Assembly (NCBI GenBank): GCA_910584435.1
Contig: CAJUAP010000059.1
Coordinates: forward strand, 1-25,614
Reading direction: 5' to 3'
DNA from: an uncultured Acetatifactor sp.
GTDB taxonomy: Bacteria > Bacillota > Clostridia > Lachnospirales > Lachnospiraceae
Length of the DNA: 25,614 nt
The position numbers and the translations under genes are program-made. The notes beneath the pieces were generated by a model, which worked only from the letters and a program-made list of their open reading frames with translations, did no database searches and was not told the DNA's origin. Positions 1 through 6,578 of this stretch are shown one piece after another; position 1 is the stretch's first letter, and each line of letters opens with the position of its first letter.

Positions 1-52
1 GAGCACCTGACTCTTAATCAGGGTGTCCAGGGTTCGAGCCCCTGGCGGTGCA
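1..52 (+). tRNA. tRNA-Lys (anticodon CTT), 3' part
   Basis: The window opens inside a tRNA. The 3' strand of the D stem is at 1-4. The anticodon stem pairs 6-10 with 18-22 around the loop CTCTTAA, giving anticodon CTT at 13-15, which reads lysine AAG codons. A 5-nt variable loop follows (23-27), then the T arm (28-32 with 40-44, loop TTCGAGC), the acceptor 3' strand (45-51) and the discriminator A at 52. The CCA end is not encoded. The 5' acceptor strand and most of the D arm lie before the window. Confidence 0.95.
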
Positions 53-59
53 TTTGGAA

Positions 60-105
60 GGACTGATTTTGAGGACGTAGGAGCCTTGAGGTCGGTTCTT
101 TTTTT
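60..105 (+). terminator. Rho-independent terminator after tRNA-Lys
   Basis: A 14-bp stem pairs 60-73 with 85-98 and includes several G-U pairs. The loop is 11 nt and a run of seven T (99-105) follows at once. It lies 7 bases after the tRNA, so it should end the tRNA transcript. Confidence 0.85.
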
Positions 106-199
106 GATGTCTGCGGACTGCTCCGTCTGTTGTTGATAAAATATTTGATGCTGTAGTGTCAGCAGCGTCCGTTGGAAATATTCCGATTGACTGAATTTA
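106..199. other. Intergenic stretch, nothing recognised
   Basis: Between the tRNA terminator and the hairpin repeat I see no convincing gene, promoter or structure. The open frame that starts at 172 runs across the hairpin repeat and is not considered coding. Confidence 0.5.
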
Positions 200-211
200 G
201 AGGCGGAGAAA

Positions 212-360
212 ACATATATTATAGGAAGCAAGAACAGTTTCCTATAGTCAATCAGTCAAAGAATGTTGCAGGTTCTGATAAGTTATATTACAGGAACCGC
301 TTCGCGAACCCTGTAATCGAGCATGACATAGATGTCGCAATTTCTGATAAATTATATTAT
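212..360 (+). repeat. Composite hairpin repeat, modules B then A
   Basis: Two modules lie head to tail. Module B has a hairpin (220-227 with 239-246, TATAGGAA/TTCCTATA) and a tail ending in a 26-nt motif at 265-290. Module A has a hairpin (287-294 with 310-317, ATTACAGG/CCTGTAAT, with an inner CGC-TTC-GCG) and a tail ending in the same motif at 334-359. The two tails match at 22 of 26 positions and contain TTCTGATAA(G/A)TTATATTA. Both modules recur on the opposite strand at 13911-14037 in the order A then B. An open frame crosses the repeat, but the two copies share structure rather than a sensible protein. I do not recognise a named family. Confidence 0.75.
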
Positions 361-548
361 TGTTTCGTGGGTCCAGCAGGGGGCATTCATGGCAAAGCTG
401 AACGTGAGATGGTAGAAGGGGCATAGAAAAACTGAAAAGTTCAGTGCTGAAAACAGATGATTTCATAGTATTCTGCGTGTAACTATGATACAATCAAGTC
501 ATGGACAATTCATGATAGGTATTTTCAAAGGCAGAAGGGAGAAAAAAT
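361..548. other. Intergenic stretch upstream of the methyltransferase remnant
   Basis: No gene is recognised. A -10-like element (TATGAT at 484-489, followed by ACAAT) is the only promoter-like sequence seen, and no good -35 box stands in front of it. A purine-rich ribosome binding site (AAGGGAG, 535-541) sits 7 bases before the ATG at 549. Confidence 0.4.
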
Positions 549-1440
549 ATGTTTCTTTGTCCAAAATGCAGAGAAAAATGTCCCTGCCCACATGTTGTTG
601 CAGATATACGATTCCGCTGAAGGATTCTGTCTGGCAGCTTTCGTGTATGCCGGATATGGTTACGGAAGGGGATGGGGACAAATATATCGGATATGAATAT
701 ATTGGAGAGAGTTATTCCGGGAATAGAAGGCTTATGATAGAGGAGAAGGATGCCCTGTTTGCGAAAAGGGTATCGGAGATGGCAGCCTTACCGTTCCCTG
801 TGCTGCTGAAGGGACAAAAATCATTGCTGGAGATATTTCAAACAAAATGCTTTGTCTTTTACAGCAAAAGGCAGACAGCCATAAGATATCTCTGGATACG
901 GTGACGCTTTGCCGCATGAATGCGTTGGAAATTCCGCTGGCAATGGAAAGTGTTGACACAGTGGTGGCAGACAGTGTGCTTCATTTGATCTCAAATCCCC
1001 AAAAGGTGATTGCTGAGATTCTCCGTGTGTTAAAAAAGGGAGGACATTTTATCTGCAGGGATGATCGTCCGGGTAAAAGCCGGCTGGATGCTGGGGTGAA
1101 AAGCGGCAGTGCGCAAAAGTGCGGTGCTGATGGATTGGACAATCATACTAACGCTATATATCAGGATATTGTAAATACTATTTATTGTGAGTATTGGAAA
1201 CAGTTGGAGGAATATAATGTATTTCCTGTTAAATACAGCTGGAAGTTCAATAGAGATAAATATTGTGAGGGTATATTTGCGGATAAGAAGGTGGAGGTGA
1301 TAGAGAGGGGGAATTTGTATGAAATGTCTCTGAAAGATGGTTCCCTGCCGAGATTTTCCGCACACGGCTTTTCGGATCAGGTGGATGTGCCGGAGGACGA
1401 TTTGGTTATTACGATTTATACAAAAGCAGCGGAATCTTAA
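549..1440 (+). pseudogene. SAM-dependent methyltransferase, frameshifted
   Basis: The reading frame of a class I methyltransferase with an N-terminal zinc ribbon is spread over three frames. It starts at ATG 549 (MFLCPKCREK, with CPKC) and stops early at TGA 618. It would continue in the +2 frame as MSLPTCCCRYTIPLKDSVWQ if the A5 run at 574-578 had one more A. Near 770-780 it moves to frame +1, where the SAM-binding motif GIGDGSLTVP is followed by GTKIIAGDISNK, then SVDTVVADSVLHL (motif IV region) and LRVLKKGGHFICRDDRP. The strand before the SAM motif seems to be missing, so a small deletion is likely there. The C-terminal part from 847 is open for 197 codons. Substrate unknown; rRNA or small-molecule methylation would suit the ribbon-plus-methyltransferase layout. 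Probably dead rather than phase-variable, because there are two lesions. Confidence 0.75.
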
Positions 1441-1498
1441 CACTTTTTTGTCTGCTGGTGTGTGATGAAAACGGAATTCTGTGCGGCATGAAATAGGG

Positions 1499-1519
1499 CA
1501 GGTGTTTGTGGGACACCTG
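1499..1519 (+). other. Stem-loop in the rhamnosidase 5' region
   Basis: CAGGTGT (1499-1505) pairs perfectly with ACACCTG (1513-1519) around a 7-nt loop, 27 bases before the rhamnosidase start. No T run follows, so it is not a typical terminator. It could affect the leader of the rhamnosidase mRNA. Confidence 0.35.
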
Positions 1520-1545
1520 GTGATATGGAAGATGAGGTGCTTTAG

Positions 1546-4053
1546 ATGTTTGAACGGGCGAATTGGATTGGGTGTGGGACGGATATGGGAGATATCTGTC
1601 CGGAATTTATGTGTAAGGTTGAGGTTACAGGGGAGAGGAGGCCGGATGCAGGTTTAGGAGGTGGCATGGGGCAGTGCACCACAGGCAGTACTTATGTGAA
1701 ATCAGCGGAGCTTTTTATTAGCGCTATTGGGGTCTATGAGGCATTCCTGAATGGGGTAAGAATAGGAGATTATGTATTGGCACCAGGATGTACGGTTTAC
1801 CGGGAACGATTACAGTATCAGAAATATGATGTGAAAAATCTGCTTTCTGAGGAAAATATTCTTACCGTGACAGTGGGGCCGGGCTGGCATCGGGGCAGAA
1901 TCAGCAAAGGCAGCGAGGATATTAATCATATGCCTGCAGCAGTGATTGCATGTCTTGAGATTGTTTATGAAGACGGGAGAAAGGAAAGCATTGTTACGGA
2001 TGAGAACTGGAAGGTGAGAAAAAGCAGAATCCTTTTCTCGGATTTGTATGATGGTGAGATTTATAACGCTGCAGCGCCGGACGAAGAATATGGGAATGTG
2101 AAGGTATTGACAGACTTGGGCAAGGAACGGCTGCTTCCCCAGGAGGGAGAGAAGATCTGTGAGCATGAGCGTTTAAAGCCCTTGAGATTCTTTGTGACGC
2201 CTGCAGGTGAACGAGTGATTGATTTTGGACAGAATCTTGCAGGATACGTGGAGCTGCATGTGAATGCGCAGAGCAGAGATGGAAAAGTACAAGGTGGGAC
2301 AGGAAATGCATGTTGTGAAGGCGGAAATGCGCAGAGCGGAGATGGAAAAGTACAAGGTGGGACAGGAAATGCATGTTGTGAAGGCGGAAATGTGCAGGGC
2401 GGAGATGGAAAAGTACAAGGTGGGGCAGGAAATGCATGTTGTGAAGGCGGAAATGTGCAGGGCGGAGACAGAATGGCTCAAAGTGAGACAGGAAATGTAT
2501 GTAATGGAGGCGGAAATGCGCAGGCTGGAAACAGAAAGGCACAAAAGGGTGACAGGATTGTAATTTCACACGCTGAGATTTTGGACAAAGACGGCAATAT
2601 ATACACGGAAAATTACCGCACTGCCCAGGCAAAGCTGACCTATATCTGCGGAGAGGGAGAACAGACCTATAAGCCGCATCTGGCATTTTATGGTTTCCGG
2701 TACATCAGGCTGGATGAATATCCGGAAGAGGTGGACCTGAATGATTTTACGGCCATTGCTGTGTATTCCGATATGAAGCGCACCGGATATATGGAATGCG
2801 GACATGAGGGGATAAACCGCTTGTACGAGAATACCATCTGGTCACAGAGGTCTAATTTTATTGACATTCCGACAGACTGCCCGCAGAGAGATGAACGCAT
2901 GGGGTGGACCGGAGATGCGCAGGTTTTCTGCAGGACTGCGAGCTATAATTATCATGTGGGAAAATTTTTCAGTAAATGGCTTTCGGACGTGCGTGCGGAA
3001 CAATATGAGGACGGCATGATATGTGATGTGGTGCCTGATTATTGGAAGATGCGGCGGGGAAGCACCGCATGGGGGGATGTTATCACCATTGCGCCCTGGC
3101 AGATGTACTTGACTTATGGCGACAGGAAGGTGCTGGAAGATAATTTCGATGCTATGAAGAAATGGGTGGACTATATGACGAAGGACAGTGCCCATCCGTA
3201 TTTATGGACTTGCGGGGATGAGCAGAAGAAACTGTGGGGTAAGCATTACGGCGACTGGCTTGCGCAGGATGCACCATATGGCAGTTATATAGGGGCAACG
3301 GATGTGGATCTCATAGCCAGTGCTTTTTATGCCCATTCGGTGGCTTTGCTGGTGAAAACCGGAAAAGTACTGGGGTGGGATATGGCCGCATATGAAGAAC
3401 TGCACCACAGAATCGTGGAAACCTTCCGGAAGACCTTTGAACTGAAGACCCAGACCGCAAATGTGCTTGCACTGCAGTTTGGCCTGACGGACCATCCGGA
3501 AGAAACTGCCGCCAGGCTGGCACAGATGATTCGCGATAACGGGAACAGACTTCAGACCGGGTTCGTGGGAACGCCGTATCTGCTGCATGTGCTCAGTGAA
3601 AACGGCTATGGGGATGCGGCATATGATCTGCTGTTTCAGGAGGCATTTCCGTCATGGCTGTATGAGGTGAACCGGGGAGCTACCACTATCTGGGAGCACT
3701 GGGACGGTGTCAGAGATGACGGCACTATCTGGAGTAAGGATATGAATTCGTACAATCATTATGCTTACGGATGCGTTATGGATTGGCTCTATGGTGTTGC
3801 CGGGGGGATTCGGCCGGTGGAGGAATATCCCGGTTTTGAGAAAGTGCTGCTGCAGCCTGTGCCGGACAGAAGGCTGGGGTGGCTGAAGGTGTCGTTAGAG
3901 ACTGCAAGGGGAGTGATTCGTTCGTCATGGGTTTACCAGGAGGACAGGGTGCGGTATGAGATTTCCACACCAGTGGATGCCGTGGTGGTGATTGACGGGA
4001 AGGAATACAGGGTTGGCAGAGGGGAGTATATTTTCTTTGGAACGGCTCGTTGA
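1546..4053 (+). CDS. Alpha-L-rhamnosidase, GH78 family, with repeat insertion
   Basis: Hydrolyses terminal alpha-L-rhamnose from pectin or glycoside side chains. The 835-residue protein has the order expected for GH78: N-terminal beta-sandwich domains with YEAFLNGVRIGD and VTVGPGWHRG, then the VIDFGQNLAGYVELHV segment (about 224-239), the helical catalytic barrel from about residue 400, and a C-terminal beta domain. The catalytic region shows DCPQRDERMGWTGDAQ with Glu450 as likely general acid and TIWEHWDG with Glu717 as likely base. No signal peptide is visible, so it should be cytoplasmic and act on imported oligosaccharides. The start has a GAGGTG ribosome binding site nearby. Residues of about 243-333 are a tandem-repeat insertion between VNAQ and KGDRIVISHAEILD, which would otherwise be continuous. 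Whether the enzyme tolerates it is unknown; the rest of the frame is intact. Confidence 0.93.
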   Translation: MFERANWIGCGTDMGDICPEFMCKVEVTGERRPDAGLGGGMGQCTTGSTYVKSAELFISAIGVYEAFLNGVRIGDYVLAPGCTVYRERLQYQKYDVKNLLSEENILTVTVGPGWHRGRISKGSEDINHMPAAVIACLEIVYEDGRKESIVTDENWKVRKSRILFSDLYDGEIYNAAAPDEEYGNVKVLTDLGKERLLPQEGEKICEHERLKPLRFFVTPAGERVIDFGQNLAGYVELHVNAQSRDGKVQGGTGNACCEGGNAQSGDGKVQGGTGNACCEGGNVQGGDGKVQGGAGNACCEGGNVQGGDRMAQSETGNVCNGGGNAQAGNRKAQKGDRIVISHAEILDKDGNIYTENYRTAQAKLTYICGEGEQTYKPHLAFYGFRYIRLDEYPEEVDLNDFTAIAVYSDMKRTGYMECGHEGINRLYENTIWSQRSNFIDIPTDCPQRDERMGWTGDAQVFCRTASYNYHVGKFFSKWLSDVRAEQYEDGMICDVVPDYWKMRRGSTAWGDVITIAPWQMYLTYGDRKVLEDNFDAMKKWVDYMTKDSAHPYLWTCGDEQKKLWGKHYGDWLAQDAPYGSYIGATDVDLIASAFYAHSVALLVKTGKVLGWDMAAYEELHHRIVETFRKTFELKTQTANVLALQFGLTDHPEETAARLAQMIRDNGNRLQTGFVGTPYLLHVLSENGYGDAAYDLLFQEAFPSWLYEVNRGATTIWEHWDGVRDDGTIWSKDMNSYNHYAYGCVMDWLYGVAGGIRPVEEYPGFEKVLLQPVPDRRLGWLKVSLETARGVIRSSWVYQEDRVRYEISTPVDAVVVIDGKEYRVGRGEYIFFGTAR
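2263..2547 (+). repeat. 63-bp in-frame tandem repeat inside GH78 gene
   Basis: The unit is 63 bp (21 codons). Copies at 2263-2325, 2326-2388 and 2389-2451 are almost identical, the copy at 2452-2514 is degenerate, and a partial copy occupies 2515-2547. The encoded unit contains DGKVQGGTGNACCEGG, rich in Gly, Asn and Cys. The unit length is a multiple of three and contains no stop, so the host frame stays open, and other frames through it are open as well. The gradient from near-identical to degenerate copies suggests repeated slippage or unequal exchange. Confidence 0.93.
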
Positions 4054-4067
4054 TATGTTATATGTTC

Positions 4068-4190
4068 GGTATGGGAAAACCATAGAGCCGCCACTGCTCG
4101 CAATAGTGACGGCTGGTGGATTGTGAAATCCATTTAGCGTATTCATTACAAGGGGGAGAAATATATCATATCTGATGGCAGGATTCAAGT
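4068..4190. pseudogene. Remnant of a type I toxin-antitoxin locus, toxin deleted
   Basis: A leader fragment (GGGAAAACCATAGAG, 4073-4087) resembles the leader of the complete locus near 9404-9421. It joins directly to the antitoxin terminator hairpin (4086-4095 with 4105-4114), so the toxin frame is missing. The far side ends with GGCAGGATTCAAG, as in the other copies. No toxin reading frame remains. Confidence 0.75.
4076..4153 (-). ncRNA. Orphan antitoxin RNA candidate
   Basis: On the minus strand a promoter like that of the complete copies is retained: -35 TTGAAT (4183-4188), a 17-bp spacer, and -10 TATATT (4160-4165). Transcription should begin near 4153 and meet the hairpin AGCCGTCACT...AGTGGCGGCT (4114-4086), followed by a short TTTT. 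The hairpin is perfect on this strand with one G-U pair and has a C-A mismatch on the other, so the minus strand is the structured one. No toxin is left beside it. Confidence 0.55.
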
Positions 4191-4226
4191 ATTGTTTGTT
4201 TTGGATAAAGGGGAGGAGGCGATGTA

Positions 4227-4724
4227 ATGAGGGAAATCATATGTTTTCACAACCCGGAGGAAGTAAACGGCTATTTGAGCAATTGGTATCTTTCTGATTT
4301 TGAAATAGGAGGTATCGGATATACGTCCATGGAGCAGTACATGATGTATCAGAAAGCCTGTGTATTCGGTGACGATCAGGCGGCCAGGCAGATACGCAGC
4401 ACATCTGATGTGGGCAGGATTAAGGCGCTGGGGCGTGCCGTGAAGAATTATGAGGATACCATCTGGAATGGAATACGGCAGATTGTGGTATATGAGGGGC
4501 TGCTGGAAAAGTTTGGCCAGAACAGCCAGCTGAAGGAGAAGCTTCTGTCCACAGGGCAGAGCATATTGGCGGAATGTGCTGTACAGGATAAGATATGGGG
4601 CATTGGGCTTTCCATGAAGGACGAGAAGCGTTTTGACAGAAAAGAATGGAAAGGACAGAATCTGCTGGGATTTTCTATTATGATGGTAAGGGACAGACTG
4701 CAGGCTGTTCATCAGGGCAGGTAA
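4227..4724 (+). CDS. NADAR family protein (YbiA-like N-glycosidase fold)
   Basis: NADAR proteins cleave N-glycosidic bonds of ADP-ribose conjugates or of reactive riboflavin-pathway intermediates, acting in NAD/ADP-ribose metabolism or damage control. The 165-residue length is normal. Family marks are LSNWY (18-21), the EQYMMYQKA helix with Glu36 and Lys43, LGR at 68-70, KFGQNSQLKEKLLSTG (95-110), and LAECAVQDKIWGIGL (114-128) with Glu116, Asp121 and Trp124. The start has GGAGGAGG at 4212-4219, 7 bases upstream. It converges with the phosphatase gene with only three bases between stop codons. Close NADAR genes are sometimes found near ADP-ribosylation systems, but no transferase is visible here. 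Confidence 0.88.
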   Translation: MREIICFHNPEEVNGYLSNWYLSDFEIGGIGYTSMEQYMMYQKACVFGDDQAARQIRSTSDVGRIKALGRAVKNYEDTIWNGIRQIVVYEGLLEKFGQNSQLKEKLLSTGQSILAECAVQDKIWGIGLSMKDEKRFDRKEWKGQNLLGFSIMMVRDRLQAVHQGR

Positions 4725-4727
4725 TCA

Positions 4728-5369
4728 TTATGGCCTGCCGTTCACGGGTACACCATAATAGACTTTGGATTTCTCTGTTATTTCAAACTGCCCGTTTTCC
4801 AGGGAAAGGATGGAGGCAGCACAATTCGGCAGGTCTGTCTGCCAGAACTGCTCCAATGGTGTATGGGCGATGGAACTCAGGATACATCTGTTAAACGCGC
4901 CGTGGGCAACGATCAGTATGGTACTGCAGACCTTTTCCAGCGGAAGAATCTGTTCCTGCAGAAATGCGTCTGCGCGGGCCATGACCTCAGGAAAGGATTC
5001 TGCCCCGGCAGGCGGAAGATAGGACTGGGGGCTGCAGAAGAAATTATGCAGGGGATGGGACGGATCCTGCTTGGCTTCGTCGAAACCGCGGCCCTCCCAG
5101 CAGCCGAAATGAATCTCAAGAAGGCGTGGGTCCGTTGTCAGGGGCAGATTTCGATTGCCAAGAAGGATTCGTGCAGTTTCCTCAGCTCGTTTTAACGGGG
5201 AACTGAAAGCTCTGTCAAAGGGAATGGCCTGCAGGGCCGCAGCCGTTTTGAATGCAAGCTCCCGGCCGAAGTCGTTCAGCGGTATATCACTTTGTCCCTG
5301 CAGTCTCCGCTCTTTGTTCCAATTTGTTTCGCCGTGTCTGAATAGATATATTTTCACTCTTGTATGCAC
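4728..5369 (-). CDS. Histidine phosphatase family protein (phosphoglycerate-mutase fold)
   Basis: A two-histidine phosphatase removing phosphate from a small metabolite. The N-terminal motif is FRHGETNWN with His12; Arg61 lies in SSPLKRAEET, the acid Glu85 in LLEIHFGCWEG, and the second histidine (His156) in IVAHGAFN. The length of 213 residues fits the CobC/PhoE-like branch, which includes alpha-ribazole phosphatases and nonspecific phosphatases. No cobalamin genes are nearby, so the substrate is left open. The long frame starts with GTG at 5369, four bases after AGGA. A second GTG at 5357 would give MKIYLFRHGE, the usual family N-terminus, and may be the true start. Confidence 0.88.
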   Translation of the reverse strand: MHTRVKIYLFRHGETNWNKERRLQGQSDIPLNDFGRELAFKTAAALQAIPFDRAFSSPLKRAEETARILLGNRNLPLTTDPRLLEIHFGCWEGRGFDEAKQDPSHPLHNFFCSPQSYLPPAGAESFPEVMARADAFLQEQILPLEKVCSTILIVAHGAFNRCILSSIAHTPLEQFWQTDLPNCAASILSLENGQFEITEKSKVYYGVPVNGRP

Positions 5370-5494
5370 CTTTTCCTGATATGATTTTATGTTTCATGAA
5401 GATGAGTTCTTTTGCAGTGGAGTTCCTTTGTGCAATGTATACTGGCGGACGCTGGAATCTGTCATGCTGCCTCGCTCGCGAGTGCCGGTTCCGC

Positions 5495-6292
5495 TTACAC
5501 ATGCTGGTATTTTTCTGTCTGCAGACGGAACATTTCCGCATATTTGCCGTTTTGCTCCATCAATGTGTTGTGGCTTCCGCATTCGATGATACGGCCCTTT
5601 TCCAGCATATAGATTCTGTCTGCCATGACTGTACTTGAGAGGCGGTGGGAAATGAAAATAACCGCTTTATGCTCCGCCGCCTTCAGCATGGTCTCGTTGA
5701 GGTTGTATTCGCTGATGGGATCTAAGGCGCTGGAAGGCTCATCTAAAATGATGACAGGGCAGTACTTATAAAAGGTTCGTGCAGTAGCTATTTTCTGCGC
5801 TTCGCCCCCGGAGAGGTTAATGCCTTCCTCATCCAATTCTCTGGTCAGCGGGGTGTGGATTCCCCTGGGCAGAGTGTTCAGACGCTCCGCAAATCCGCTT
5901 TCCGCCAGGGCACGCCGGAGGGCATTTCCTTCAGCTTCCATACAGGTGGCGTTATACCCGGTTCCGGCCATTGATTCCTGTGCTCTCAGCGGCGCCCCCA
6001 TCTGTACGTTATCCTGAATTTCCGCGGCGAAAATCTTATAATCCTGAAAAACGGATGCGAATAATTCACGGTAACTATCCTTGTTATATTCTCTGATATC
6101 CCGTCCGTTTACCTTAATTGCCCCGCTCTTTACATCATATAGATGGAGCAGCAATTTGATTAAAGTGGATTTCCCGGCACCGTTGTAGCCGACAATGGCA
6201 ATTTTTCCCCTGATTGTTTGTATCTTTTCCACATAGAGGCCATGCTGCTCAAATTTCGGGAACAGCTGTGAGAGGCTGCGCAGGGATAGCAA
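5495..6292 (-). pseudogene. ABC exporter remnant: ATPase domain, transmembrane domain lost
   Basis: The protein reads as the nucleotide-binding half of a fused ABC exporter: Walker A GYNGAGKST, Q-loop VFQDYK, signature LSGGEAQK, Walker B VIILDEPSSALD and H-loop ISHR, with a natural C-terminus. The first residues, SQLFPKFEQHGLYVEKIQT, resemble the end of an exporter membrane domain. They run straight into RGKIAIVGYNG, so the linker and first strands of the ATPase (about 50-60 residues) are missing. The open frame begins with TTG at 6292 exactly where the toxin gene starts, and the membrane domain (about 300 residues) is absent. Two deletions therefore make it a pseudogene. No ribosome binding site supports a start. 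Confidence 0.8.
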
Positions 6293-6387
6293 TGTATGTT
6301 ACATATCAGGATTTGATTCAGATAGGTATACTCGTTGTTGCCCTTGCAAATTTGATTTATCAGATTTACAAGGGAAAAAAGAAATAG
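6292..6387 (+). CDS. Small hydrophobic holin-like toxin, copy 1
   Basis: A 31-residue peptide (begins MYVTYQDLIQIGILVVALA, ends KGKKK) with one membrane helix and a lysine tail, typical of the putative holin-like toxins of Firmicutes type I toxin-antitoxin loci (TxpA/BsrG-like). It differs from copy 2 at only two residues near the C-terminus. Similarity to copy 2 begins about 6 bases before the ATG. The leader and promoter are absent; in their place is the truncated ABC gene. The ribosome binding site is reduced to AGGG. The toxin is therefore probably silent, although its antisense RNA gene is intact. Confidence 0.8.
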   Translation: MYVTYQDLIQIGILVVALANLIYQIYKGKKK

Positions 6388-6481
6388 CCGCCACTACTCA
6401 CAATAGTGACGGCTGGCCTCATATGAGGTCTTAGTCTACTGTTTAAGGGGGTAGAGCCGCTTCTATGGCTTTCCCTTTTCT
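6374..6481 (-). ncRNA. Antisense antitoxin RNA, copy 1
   Basis: The minus-strand promoter has -35 TTGAAT (6511-6516), a 17-bp spacer and -10 TATATT (6488-6493). The RNA should start near 6481, run across the toxin mRNA 3' end, and stop at the hairpin 6414-6386 (10 pairs, one G-U on this strand) followed by UUUCUUUUUU within the last toxin codons. It would be about 105-110 nt, a 3'-overlapping antisense RNA as in TxpA/RatA-type systems. Confidence 0.72.
6449..6480 (+). terminator. Toxin mRNA terminator, copy 1
   Basis: GGGTAGAGCC (6449-6458) pairs with GGCTTTCCC (6467-6475) with one bulged base, followed by TTTT. It is identical in copy 2. Its complement forms the 5' hairpin of the antisense RNA, so the two RNAs carry complementary loops. 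Confidence 0.65.
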
Positions 6482-6487
6482 ATGTTT

Positions 6488-6511
6488 AATATAGCACATC
6501 TGGCAGCAGGA
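6488..6511 (-). promoter_or_regulatory. Antitoxin promoter, copy 1
   Basis: -35 TTGAAT at 6516-6511 and -10 TATATT at 6493-6488 on the minus strand with a 17-bp spacer. The same arrangement occurs in the loci at 4160-4188 and 9695-9723, and in the first of these the flanking sequence has diverged, which suggests the boxes are conserved. Confidence 0.7.
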
Positions 6512-6578
6512 TTCAAGAGCCAAGTGCATTTTTTCAAAGAGAAGTTTTGGATGGGCGGAGTATTTCTGGGGTGCTGTT

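Noticed and set aside
1..52. tRNA-Lys as an attachment site of an island
   Set aside because: No integrase and no second copy of the tRNA 3' end is found in the window.
172..426. 84-codon open frame near the tRNA
   Set aside because: It is created by the hairpin repeat; a similar peptide appears from the inverted copy in a different module order, and there is no ribosome binding site.
485..904. 139-codon frame as an independent gene
   Set aside because: Its middle part matches the methyltransferase linker and its ends are out-of-frame reading; it is part of the broken gene.
1464..1480. Catabolite repression (cre) box before the rhamnosidase
   Set aside because: TGAAAACGG matches only the left half of the consensus; the right half fails.
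2263..2547. CRISPR-like array
   Set aside because: The units are directly joined with no variable spacers and lie inside a gene.
2264..2563. Open frames in other phases and on the minus strand through the GH78 repeat
   Set aside because: A repeat unit of 63 bp without stops keeps several frames open; none has a ribosome binding site and the rhamnosidase frame continues on both sides.
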